Source: Ignavibacteriales bacterium (GTDB taxonomy: Bacteria; Bacteroidota; Ignavibacteria; Tepidaquicellales; Tepidaquicellaceae). From it: a stretch of DNA of 64,000 nucleotides. The stretch covers positions 134,269 to 198,268 of the forward strand of contig JACKAC010000003.1 of the NCBI GenBank assembly GCA_020635255.1. Reading direction: 5' to 3'. Position numbers and translations under genes: made by a program. Under the pieces are notes generated by a model. That model was not told the origin of the DNA and made no database searches. It saw nothing but the letters and a program-made list of their open reading frames with translations. The first letter of the stretch is position 1; each line of letters begins with the position of its first letter. Shown here piece after piece: positions 48,524 through 55,887 of this stretch.

Positions 48524-48934
48524 ATGGAAACTATATTCGCGCAGGTAAATCTGCTCGCTGTTCTCGTGTCGTCCGTGGCTTATTTTATGCTGGGAGCGGC
48601 GTGGTACTCCCCGGTACTTTTCGCAAAACCCTGGATGAACGCCCTGGGTAAAAAGGAAGAGGATTTCCAATCCTCACCATCAAATTTCATCGCAACATTC
48701 ATAGCTATATTCATCACCGTATACGTGCTCGGTATTTTTATTGTGCTTACGAATGCTAACGCACTGTTGCCGGGGGCATTTGTCGGCGCGGTCGCGGGGA
48801 TAGGGTTCGTACTGACTTCATGCGGAATAAATTCGATATATGACGGCAGACCGGTTAAGCTGGTGCTGATAACGTCGGGTTATCATATACTGGGGCTGAC
48901 CGTGTCGGGAATTATTCTCGGAATCTGGAATTAA
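48524..48934 (+). CDS. DUF1761 membrane protein
   Basis: A 136-residue integral membrane protein with four hydrophobic segments. 'VNLLAVLVSSVAYFMLGAAWYSPVLFAKPWMNALGKKEEDFQ' is the signature start of the DUF1761 family (PF08570), and 'GINSIYDGRPVKLVLITSGYHILGLTVSGIILGIW' ends it. Family function is unassigned. It is inserted between the second and third of four paralogous exported proteins, 9 bases before the third, so it is probably co-transcribed with them. It may modify or anchor their membrane environment, but nothing in sequence shows it. Confidence 0.9.
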   Translation: METIFAQVNLLAVLVSSVAYFMLGAAWYSPVLFAKPWMNALGKKEEDFQSSPSNFIATFIAIFITVYVLGIFIVLTNANALLPGAFVGAVAGIGFVLTSCGINSIYDGRPVKLVLITSGYHILGLTVSGIILGIWN

Positions 48935-48943
48935 AAAAGTGAA

Positions 48944-49711
48944 ATGAAAAAATATTTATTCGCAGTATTATTGACGGCGCTGGTCTCAGGCTGTTCGACA
49001 AATGACATGCCGGAACAACGCCCGGAAGACCTTACGATCGTGTATAAAGAAGACGGCGGTATGGTGGACATGGGAAAGACGATATTCCTCTCCAAAGACA
49101 GCAACTATGTGATATTCCGTAATAACGGTACTGAAAACAAAGTTTACCTGAAATACAATAAGGCGGATATAGATAATATCTACAAGATCTTGAGGGATAA
49201 GAAGTTTTCCAATATAGGTACTCATACCGAAGATGAAGTATATGACAGGGGCGGATCGTCAATTACGGTTTCGTATGGCGGGGAGTCTATAACCAAGTCC
49301 AACACAGGCACAACATACGTGGATGAGTCTTCCAAGAAAACGTACGGTGAAATAAGTACCGCGATAAATAAAATGGTCGATGATTTCCTCGAACTTTTGA
49401 AAAGGAATTTTAAGATAGAGCTGGACACTACTCTAATCGGTGAAGGGAGAGACCTGGAATTTAATTTAAACACGGACTATACGTATAACAGCGGAAAGGA
49501 AGGGCGCAGGGACAGTATATTGCTGACGGTGCTCGACGGAACAAACATGTTTTACCTAATTCTCAACGAAAAGAACCCGGCTAACGGCAGGGTAGAACGC
49601 AAAGCAACAAAACAAATCCCCATTACTATCGATCCCTTAATGATCGGAGCCCGCTTTTATTACGCAGGTGACGAGATCAAATGGGACCCGATCAACATGC
49701 AAATAAATTAA
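48944..49711 (+). CDS. Lipoprotein, third tandem paralogue
   Basis: A 255-residue lipoprotein with lipobox Leu-Val-Ser-Gly-Cys. The mature protein closely follows the paralogue at 47712: 'LTIVYKEDGGMVDMGKTIFLSKDSNYVIF', 'DEVYDRGGSSITVSYGGESITKSNTGTTYVDES' and 'FYYAGDEIKWDP'. Repeated helix-strand units with Asp/Lys pairs make a lipid-anchored, soluble periplasmic or surface domain likely. No catalytic residues are recognised. It lies between the DUF1761 gene and the fourth paralogue (5-base gap to the next start). Confidence 0.8.
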   Translation: MKKYLFAVLLTALVSGCSTNDMPEQRPEDLTIVYKEDGGMVDMGKTIFLSKDSNYVIFRNNGTENKVYLKYNKADIDNIYKILRDKKFSNIGTHTEDEVYDRGGSSITVSYGGESITKSNTGTTYVDESSKKTYGEISTAINKMVDDFLELLKRNFKIELDTTLIGEGRDLEFNLNTDYTYNSGKEGRRDSILLTVLDGTNMFYLILNEKNPANGRVERKATKQIPITIDPLMIGARFYYAGDEIKWDPINMQIN

Positions 49712-49716
49712 ATCTA

Positions 49717-50511
49717 ATGTTACGAATTTCAGCCATACTTTTACTTTTAGTATTCCTTCAAACGGGATGCGAAACCTCCTCCGATAAAGTTTACCTGCCC
49801 TCTACAATGCCGGAGGACATTGTGGTAGAATTTAACGACGCAATGTCGGGCAAAGATTTTCATTTATCGCTGGATACCTCTTATGCGGTATTTATGGTAA
49901 ACGGCGAAACAAAGAAAGTCGATATTGATGTGAGCCGGGAAGAGATGACAAAGCTTTTCAGCCTGCTCCAGACAAACGACCTCTCACGGATAGATACGTT
50001 TAAAATCCCTATACAGAATCTGCCTGAGGAATCGAAGAAACCGGTGTATGATCTGAATGTGAAGTGGGGAGGAAACACGATACAGAAGTACGTCTCAGCG
50101 GATACGAGGATCAAACAAGAAAACCAGATGCAGTTCGATGACATTGTAAACGGAATACTAATGGTTGCATACGCTTCACTGGAAAAGCAAAGAAGGGAAA
50201 TAACATTTCAGCTGGACGAAAGCCTCTATGCAGGGAATAATTTTGTTACGGTGGACGTGAACACATTCTTTACCGGCGACTCGCTTTATTTTTACAGCTC
50301 TAACGACGTGGGTAAGAAGAACGAGCTGAAAGTAAGGACACTCGACGGGAAAAACCTCATTACTCTCTTTGTGAACAGGACGAACCCGACACCCGGACAG
50401 GCGTTCAACGTTGCAAGCGGTAATTTCAACATCGACATTACTCAGAACATGAAAGGATTAAAATTTTATCTAGAGAGTGACTCGATAAAGTGGACACCAG
50501 TGAATGAGTAA
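49717..50511 (+). CDS. Lipoprotein, fourth tandem paralogue
   Basis: A 264-residue lipoprotein; start set at ATG 49717 because the lipobox Leu-Gln-Thr-Gly-Cys then stands at residues 14-18, while the upstream in-frame ATG (49681) would overlap the preceding gene. It shares the core 'PEDIVVEFNDA', 'LSLDTSYAVFMVNG', a central helix and 'FYLESDSIKWTPV' with the other three copies. The family is thus one exported fold present four times in 3.6 kb. Its stop overlaps the start of the DUF2809 gene by eight bases. Confidence 0.8.
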   Translation: MLRISAILLLLVFLQTGCETSSDKVYLPSTMPEDIVVEFNDAMSGKDFHLSLDTSYAVFMVNGETKKVDIDVSREEMTKLFSLLQTNDLSRIDTFKIPIQNLPEESKKPVYDLNVKWGGNTIQKYVSADTRIKQENQMQFDDIVNGILMVAYASLEKQRREITFQLDESLYAGNNFVTVDVNTFFTGDSLYFYSSNDVGKKNELKVRTLDGKNLITLFVNRTNPTPGQAFNVASGNFNIDITQNMKGLKFYLESDSIKWTPVNE

Positions 50512-50911
50512 GCTCCCGACCAAAAGACGCCGTCTTTTATACATCATTTCAATAGTTATAGTAATAGCCCTCGGTCTTGCCTCGAGAAAGATCATGGGCT
50601 TTCCTTATTTCGTTTATGAATATGTGGGCGACGTGCTATGGGCAGTGAACGTGTACCTAATATTCGCGGTATTATTTCCTTCCGAAAAGATCCCGCTTAT
50701 ATCGGTGGTCACATTCTTCTTTTCATTCCTAATAGAATTTAGCCAGATATACCACGCCCCCTGGATAGACAGCATCCGCGATACATTTATAGGCGGATTA
50801 GTGCTGGGATACGGGTTTTTATGGAGCGATATACTATGCTACCTGATAGGAACGGCTATCGGCGCGGTTCTCGATTCCATCCTCTTAAGATATTCACCGG
50901 CAAAGAACTAA
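50504..50911 (+). CDS. DUF2809 membrane protein
   Basis: A 135-residue membrane protein with a basic N-terminus and four TM segments. 'GLASRKIMGFPYFVYEYVGDVLWAVNVYLIFAVLFP' and 'FLIEFSQIYHAPWIDSIRDTFIGGLVLGYGFLWSDILCYLIGT' match the DUF2809 family (VanZ-like group, PF10990). Family function is unassigned. The start overlaps the preceding lipoprotein gene by eight bases, so its translation is probably coupled, which again ties a membrane protein to the tandem exported paralogues. Confidence 0.9.
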   Translation: MSKLPTKRRRLLYIISIVIVIALGLASRKIMGFPYFVYEYVGDVLWAVNVYLIFAVLFPSEKIPLISVVTFFFSFLIEFSQIYHAPWIDSIRDTFIGGLVLGYGFLWSDILCYLIGTAIGAVLDSILLRYSPAKN

Positions 50912-50920
50912 AATATAATA

Positions 50921-50970
50921 TTGACAGATTGATTCTTATATCATATATTTAGTTGAATATTTCAACTAAA
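50921..50970 (+). promoter_or_regulatory. Strong promoter with overlapping MarR-type operator
   Basis: TTGACA (50921-50926), a 17-base spacer and TATATT (50944-50949) form a near-consensus sigma70-type promoter. TTTAGTTGAA (50948-50957) and TTCAACTAAA (50961-50970), an exact inverted repeat with a 3-base centre, cover the -10 element and the predicted start of transcription. Binding by the MarR domain encoded next would block initiation. Confidence 0.65.
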
Positions 50971-51911
50971 TGGTTATAATAATCAACAAAGCTAACCCTA
51001 TGGAACCCCTGGTCAAAAATCTAAGGCTGTCATTAAGGAAGCTCGTACGCGAGCTGGACGTAACGAAAGGCGTCTATAAGTCCACCGGATACTCTTATAC
51101 TGAATGCCACATTCTGATAGAGCTAGATCAATATGGAATGATGACGATAAAGGAGCTGGCAGAACTTCTGAACACGGATAAGTCTATCGTAAGCAAGACG
51201 GTAAATTCGATGATGAAAAAAGGACTGCTCAAAACGGAAAAGAACAGGACCGATAACCGTCAGAAGCCCCTCGTTCTCACGCAAAAAGGAAAAAGCGAAG
51301 CCTCACGTCTCAATTACGAAGCCAACGTGCAGGTTACCGAAGCGCTCTCTATTCTCAAAGAGGAGGAGAGGGACATTGTATTGAAAGGTATACAGTCGTA
51401 TTCAAAGGCGCTGAATAAAATGCGCAGGCAGGCGGAATATCAGGTACGCCCGATCAGGAAGAGCGACAATAAATTCATGGAGAAGATAATCATCGATGTG
51501 ATGACGGAGTTTGGCGCGGTCGGTGAGGGCTATTCGATCAAGGATGCTGAGGTAGCGAACATGTTCGATGCTTATAATAACGACAAGTCGGCGTATTTCG
51601 TGATCACCCGTGGTAAGGAGGTACTGGGCGGAGCAGGTGTAGGCATTCTGCCGGAAGCGGAGGATGTCTGTGAATTAAAGAAAATGTACTTCGTTCCGGA
51701 GATACGCGGAATAGGTCTTGGTGAAAAGTTGTTGAATCTCTGCCTTGATGCGGCACGTAAAATTGGTTACAAGAGGTGTTACCTGGAAACACTCGAAAGA
51801 ATGCCACAGGCGAGAGGACTATATATGAAATACGGTTTCGACCCGATCAATGGTCCGGTCGGGTGTACGGGGCATTACAGCTGTGATAATTATTACATAC
51901 GTGATCTCTAA
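50970..51911 (+). CDS. MarR-GNAT fusion regulator/acetyltransferase
   Basis: A 313-residue protein with an N-terminal MarR winged helix ('SYTECHILIELDQYGMMTIKELAELLNTDKSIVSKTVNSMMKKGLLKTEKNRTDNRQKPLVLTQKG') and a C-terminal GNAT acetyltransferase ('VCELKKMYFVPEIRGIGLGEKLLNLCLDAARKIGYKRCYLETL' with the acetyl-CoA loop RGIGLGEK). Such fusions are known and usually act as regulators that may also acetylate. The perfect inverted repeat overlapping its own promoter suggests autorepression. Start 50970 or 51000 (MEPLVKNL) is possible; neither has a ribosome-binding site. It leads a run of small enzymes. Confidence 0.9.
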   Translation: MVIIINKANPMEPLVKNLRLSLRKLVRELDVTKGVYKSTGYSYTECHILIELDQYGMMTIKELAELLNTDKSIVSKTVNSMMKKGLLKTEKNRTDNRQKPLVLTQKGKSEASRLNYEANVQVTEALSILKEEERDIVLKGIQSYSKALNKMRRQAEYQVRPIRKSDNKFMEKIIIDVMTEFGAVGEGYSIKDAEVANMFDAYNNDKSAYFVITRGKEVLGGAGVGILPEAEDVCELKKMYFVPEIRGIGLGEKLLNLCLDAARKIGYKRCYLETLERMPQARGLYMKYGFDPINGPVGCTGHYSCDNYYIRDL

Positions 51912-51926
51912 TTAAAAATTAATCAA

Positions 51927-52259
51927 ATGAAATTCGAGTACAGTCCTAACATTGCATTAAATGTAAAAGACCGCGACAAAGCCGGCGAGTTTTATAAAAA
52001 TGTGCTGGGGATGAACTTCGTGGAGGATAAGAACGGCGACCTTCAATTTACAGCCGGTTCGATGAATTTTTATTTCGCGGAGGGTACACCCGGTCAGACC
52101 TTTTTTGAATTCAAAGTGGATAATGTGAAAGAGGCTCGCGAGCTTCTCGAAAAGGAAGGGTGCAAAGTAACACACGAATACAGCGATAAGAACGTGATGA
52201 TCTCCGACCCTTACGGAATGAACTTCCATATCTGGGAGGAAGGGGCGGTGTTTGATTGA
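51927..52259 (+). CDS. VOC-superfamily (glyoxalase-like) protein, 110 aa
   Basis: A single-domain VOC protein with the two beta-alpha-beta-beta-beta modules in order: 'IALNVKDRDKAGEFYKNVLGMNF', 'NFYFAEGTPGQTFFEFKVDNVKEARELLEKEGCKVTH', and 'NVMISDPYGMNFHIWE'. Metal-ligand residues of a glyoxalase I are not clearly preserved at the first position (Ala-Leu instead of His), so catalytic activity is unsure; bleomycin-resistance-type or unknown binding roles are alternatives. Its stop overlaps the start of the DinB-fold gene by one base (TGATG). Confidence 0.85.
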   Translation: MKFEYSPNIALNVKDRDKAGEFYKNVLGMNFVEDKNGDLQFTAGSMNFYFAEGTPGQTFFEFKVDNVKEARELLEKEGCKVTHEYSDKNVMISDPYGMNFHIWEEGAVFD

Positions 52260-52777
52260 TGGTCGAACAAATTCCCTGGATAGAAAGAAAGTTTAATTTC
52301 AATGACCTGCATGAAGGGCTGTTTCCCGATATCGTAGAACGTTTAAGAGGTACGCCTGCGCGTCTCGAAGAATCCTTGAAAGGTCTTTCCGAAGAGCGAT
52401 TATCCGCAAAACCCGGCAGTAAATGGTCCATAAAGGAAGAGGCCGGGCATCTTTATGACCTGGAGGACCTATGGAGCGTCCGCCTGAAAGGATTGCTCTC
52501 CGATAAACCGGAGATAGTTCCTGCAGATATGACAAACAAAAAAACTCACGAAGCAGATCACAATTCACGCAGTATAGACGAACTCCTTGTGCAATTCAGG
52601 ACGGCACGGCAGGAGCTTGTCGATAATCTAGATAAACTAACCGAGGACGAGGTTCTCGCATTTGCTATTCACCCCCGCTTGAATACAAAGATGCGTGTAA
52701 TTGACCTTGCCTTTTTTGTCGCTGAGCACGATGACCACCATCTGGCTCACATAACCAAAACAAAATCTACATTATGA
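52259..52777 (+). CDS. DinB-fold protein, putative metal-dependent enzyme
   Basis: A 172-residue DinB/YfiT-like helical bundle. Metal ligands: His64 in 'EEAGHLYDLEDL' and a cluster of His near residues 157-164 in 'VAEHDDHHLAHITK'. 'KPGSKWSIKEEAGHL' matches the family signature. I start it at ATG 52259 instead of the TTG three bases upstream because the ATG forms the TGATG overlap with the VOC gene. Its stop overlaps the next ATG by four bases. Thiol-dependent transfer is a typical activity for the superfamily but is not shown here. Confidence 0.87.
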   Translation: MVEQIPWIERKFNFNDLHEGLFPDIVERLRGTPARLEESLKGLSEERLSAKPGSKWSIKEEAGHLYDLEDLWSVRLKGLLSDKPEIVPADMTNKKTHEADHNSRSIDELLVQFRTARQELVDNLDKLTEDEVLAFAIHPRLNTKMRVIDLAFFVAEHDDHHLAHITKTKSTL

Positions 52778-53271
52778 ACGAGCACAAATTTTCACTCACG
52801 CAGTTTGAGCGGGGTATCCTGATTGACATTTCCATGGAAGAGGCGTACAAATACGCCGGTACATCAGATGGTATTTCGAAATGGTTCATCGGTGAAGCAA
52901 TATACACGGCGCCCGATGGGCACACCCGCCCCGGTGACGAGCCTGCACAAAAAGGCGATAAGTATACTTTCAACTGGGTTTATAAGGATCTTTCCCTGTC
53001 GGGTGAAGTGCTCGATGCCAACGGGAAGGATTTCATAAATTTCACATTCGGCGGTACCGCTGAATTCAATATCAAACTATCCGAGCTCGACGGAAGGGTA
53101 TTCTTTAACCTTTCGCAGATAAGCAACCCGGATAACCCGATGCCGGAACTCGCTCACATTAACTGCTATGTGTGCTGGTCATTTTTCCTTCTCAATTTAA
53201 AGTCTGTTGCCGAGAATGGTTTCGATCTCAGGGAATGGGATTATGATATGGAAGGTCTGGCAAACTGGTAA
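52774..53271 (+). CDS. SRPBCC/AHSA1-like protein
   Basis: A 165-residue helix-grip protein. 'FERGILIDISMEEAYKYAGTSDGISKWFIGEAIYTAPDGH' and 'QKGDKYTFNWVYKDLSLSGEVLDANGKDFINFTFGG' are typical of the AHSA1/SRPBCC superfamily, where a hydrophobic tunnel binds a ligand. The C-terminal helix 'CYVCWSFFLLNLKSVAENGFD' is the usual lid. The start codon lies inside the stop region of the preceding gene (ATGA). Members are often found near VOC and DinB genes in Bacteroidota; function is unassigned. Confidence 0.85.
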   Translation: MNEHKFSLTQFERGILIDISMEEAYKYAGTSDGISKWFIGEAIYTAPDGHTRPGDEPAQKGDKYTFNWVYKDLSLSGEVLDANGKDFINFTFGGTAEFNIKLSELDGRVFFNLSQISNPDNPMPELAHINCYVCWSFFLLNLKSVAENGFDLREWDYDMEGLANW

Positions 53272-53342
53272 GGATCAAAAAAATAACCGGGAATAGTTTA
53301 CCTAAAGAAATCAACGATGCCATCAGCTTACTTCTTCTACAG

Positions 53343-53723
53343 ATGGAATTTCTTGGAGAGAGAAAAACCCGCAAAGACGTGAAGAGTGTTGTTGAAGCCT
53401 CTTTGAAGAAGGGTTCTTCGGCATTTATCTTTTTATTGTACACCGGTGATAAAAAACCTGCCGGGGTTTGTTTCTTTAATGTCTGCCTCGGAGTTCAGAG
53501 CGGGGGTAGATACATCTGGATAAATGAAATATTCGTAAAAGAAGAATACCGTGGGATAGGTTACGGCAAGGCAATGCTGGAATACCTGGAGAACTTTGCC
53601 AAAAGAAAAAAATATGTTTACATTGCCGCTCAAAGAGATCCTAAAAATAACAATTCTAAAATGCTCTTCAATTCTGCTAAATTCTTTGAGGGCACGGTAA
53701 TATGGATGGATAAAAAAGTCTAA
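53343..53723 (+). CDS. GNAT-family N-acetyltransferase; N-terminus uncertain
   Basis: At least 126 residues with the GNAT acetyl-CoA motif 'EEYRGIGYGKAMLEYLENFAKRK' and a preceding 'RYIWINEIFVKEEY' strand. The first ATG is 53343, but the frame stays open upstream and encodes 'RIKKITGNSLPKEINDAISLLLLQ', which reads as the missing first strand and helix of a GNAT. No ATG, GTG or TTG exists there; the only candidate is a CTG at 53265 overlapping the SRPBCC stop. Either a rare start codon is used or the N-terminus has been damaged. The last gene of the MarR-GNAT run. Confidence 0.7.
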   Translation: MEFLGERKTRKDVKSVVEASLKKGSSAFIFLLYTGDKKPAGVCFFNVCLGVQSGGRYIWINEIFVKEEYRGIGYGKAMLEYLENFAKRKKYVYIAAQRDPKNNNSKMLFNSAKFFEGTVIWMDKKV

Positions 53724-53785
53724 AACCAACCCGGTGGCATTTAAACTATATTATGATTTGATTATTTTACTTCAAATCGAATCAA

Positions 53786-55276
53786 ATGCCTTTATTCCGC
53801 TCCAGAGCGTCTAAATTAATATTTATTCCATTAATTATCATCATCGGGCTATACCTGGTATTGCTCATTCCATTCCCCGATGCGGGTGAATTTAAGCCGT
53901 CCACAAAGAAGCCCTTCGAGTGGAATAAGGACGCGCTCTGGGATGAGCTGGAAGGTAAGTTCGCAGCGAACCGCGAAAAGGGCTGTGAGGTGTTAGGCCC
54001 GGCGATCGACAGCGCGTTTACTGAGCTGGACTCTCTATTAATAAGGATCGGCAGGAAAGATCAGACTCCGGGCGCTCCGGTTTGGGATACACTTGAATAC
54101 AAGCTATTCGACCTCGCGTCGATGGTAGCGGTCTGCCCGGATCAGATAATGAAGTTCGCCGCGAAGAGCAACCTCGTAAGGCTGGCAGTGAAACGCAATT
54201 CACAGCACTGGGATATGAACGACCGTGACACGCGTTTTAGAATGTACAGGCTCTTGTACGGGGGCAGAATGGCGCTGGAGGAGGTGATGCTCCAGGCGCC
54301 GAAGGAAAAGATTCCCGTACTTATACGGGGCTCGGATGAAATATCGTGGACACCCTCTGGCAGGTACGGCGATCTGCGTCTTCACAGCGGTGACATACTT
54401 GTCTCGAGAGGAGGTGCGCCGGTCTCGGCATTGATAGCGCGTGGTAATGACTTCCCGGGCAGTTTCTCTCACGTTGCGCTTGTTTACGTGGATGAAAATA
54501 CGGGTAAGATATATACGGTCGAGTCTCATATCGAGATCGGGGCGGCAGTCTCTACACTCGAGGAATATCTCGCCGATAAAAAATACCGCGTAATGATACT
54601 GCGTCCGCGCGGTGACGTCCCGGAGTTTAAAGCCAACCCGATGCTTCCGCACGAGGCGGCGCTGATGGCATACACGAATGTCACCACGGGGCATATACCC
54701 TATGATTTCGAGATGAATTTCAGTGACCCGTCAAAACTGTTTTGCTCGGAGGTCGCGTACGCGTACTATAAGCAGTACGGCGTAGAGCTATGGTCGGGAA
54801 TATCCACTATATCTTCTAAGGGTGTTGCCGACTGGCTTTACTCAGTGGGGGTGAGGAACTTCGAGACGCACGAGCCGTCCGACCTGGAATACGATCCGCA
54901 GCTTACAGTGGTGGCTGAGCTCCGTAATCCTGAAGCACTCTACGAACGCCATAAGGATGATGCTGTACTCGACGTGATGCTGGAGGACGCAACGAAGAAA
55001 AACGAACGATTGGAGTATGATTGGTATCTGCTTCCTTTTGCGAGGATGCTCAAGCTGTACAGCCTCGTGCTGAACATGTTCGATAAGGAAGGTCCGATAC
55101 CCGAGGGAATGTCACCGGAGGCAGCGCTAAGGGTAAGTAACTTCGAGAAAAGATTCAAGCAGATCAAAAGCCGTCTGGACGAGCTTTCGGATGAATTTAA
55201 AAAGAAAGAGGGCTATACGCCACCGTACTGGCAATTAGTAAAGATGGCTAAAACAGCAAAGGATGAAATAAAATAA
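53786..55276 (+). CDS. YiiX-like permuted NlpC/P60 hydrolase
   Basis: A 496-residue protein with an N-terminal membrane anchor (residues 10-30) and a helical region, then a permuted papain-like NlpC/P60 domain of the YiiX/YebB type: 'SGDILVSRGGAPVSALIARGNDFPGSFSHVALVYVDENTGKIYTVESH' with His229, and 'KLFCSEVAYAYYKQYGVEL' with the catalytic Cys320. These enzymes hydrolyse amide or peptide links in cell-wall or lipid substrates. The C-terminal 150 residues form a helical extension. A 7-bp inverted repeat (GATTTGA at 53755, TCAAATC at 53772) lies just before the ATG. Its stop overlaps paiB by one base. Confidence 0.88.
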   Translation: MPLFRSRASKLIFIPLIIIIGLYLVLLIPFPDAGEFKPSTKKPFEWNKDALWDELEGKFAANREKGCEVLGPAIDSAFTELDSLLIRIGRKDQTPGAPVWDTLEYKLFDLASMVAVCPDQIMKFAAKSNLVRLAVKRNSQHWDMNDRDTRFRMYRLLYGGRMALEEVMLQAPKEKIPVLIRGSDEISWTPSGRYGDLRLHSGDILVSRGGAPVSALIARGNDFPGSFSHVALVYVDENTGKIYTVESHIEIGAAVSTLEEYLADKKYRVMILRPRGDVPEFKANPMLPHEAALMAYTNVTTGHIPYDFEMNFSDPSKLFCSEVAYAYYKQYGVELWSGISTISSKGVADWLYSVGVRNFETHEPSDLEYDPQLTVVAELRNPEALYERHKDDAVLDVMLEDATKKNERLEYDWYLLPFARMLKLYSLVLNMFDKEGPIPEGMSPEAALRVSNFEKRFKQIKSRLDELSDEFKKKEGYTPPYWQLVKMAKTAKDEIK

Positions 55277-55887
55277 TGTACATACCGAAACATTTCAGGG
55301 AAGAAGACGAGCAGGAGATCGAGAATTTCATTAAAGCGAACAGCTTTGGAATTATTGTCTCCGTGCAGGAAGGTATTCCAATTGGAACACACATTCCTTT
55401 TATGATAGAGAAGCGTGACGGCGAGCTCATTCTCCGCGCTCACATTGCAAGAGCCAACACGCAGAAGGAATCGCTTACAGACGGCGCGAAGGTGCTGGTT
55501 ATTTTCCCCGGGCCTCACACATATATTTCATCTACCTGGTATAAGAATACGAGTGTACCGACGTGGAACTTCATGTCCGTACACGCATACGGCACTCTGC
55601 GGCTTATCGATGATGAGGAACTCCACAAATCCCTCTCCGACCTGGTAAAAGTGAACGAGGGCGAAGGCGGACATGATATTACTTCCTATCCGGATGACTA
55701 TGTGCGTAAGCTGATGAACGGCGTTATTGGGTTTGAAATTACGGTGAACGAGATACAGGCTAAGTACAAACTTAGCCAGAATAAAAATGAAGACGACCGC
55801 GAAGGTGTGTATAAAGGACTCTCTGAAAGAGAAGACGAACAGTCCGGAGAGATAATGAAGGAAATGAAAAGGAAAAATAAGGAATAA
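55276..55887 (+). CDS. paiB: FMN-binding negative transcriptional regulator PaiB-like
   Basis: A 203-residue flavin-binding split-barrel protein. 'MYIPKHFREEDEQEIENFIKANSFG' is the PaiB start; 'THIPFMIEKRDGELILRAHIARANTQ' and 'VIFPGPHTYISSTWYKNTSVPTWNFMSVHAYG' are the conserved FMN-site segments, and 'GFEITVNEIQAKYKLSQNKNEDDREGV' ends the core. Known PaiB proteins repress sporulation and degradative enzymes in Bacillus; in other phyla the target is unknown. A C-terminal Glu/Lys tail is added. It abuts the convergent T9SS gene without a gap. Confidence 0.93.
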   Translation: MYIPKHFREEDEQEIENFIKANSFGIIVSVQEGIPIGTHIPFMIEKRDGELILRAHIARANTQKESLTDGAKVLVIFPGPHTYISSTWYKNTSVPTWNFMSVHAYGTLRLIDDEELHKSLSDLVKVNEGEGGHDITSYPDDYVRKLMNGVIGFEITVNEIQAKYKLSQNKNEDDREGVYKGLSEREDEQSGEIMKEMKRKNKE

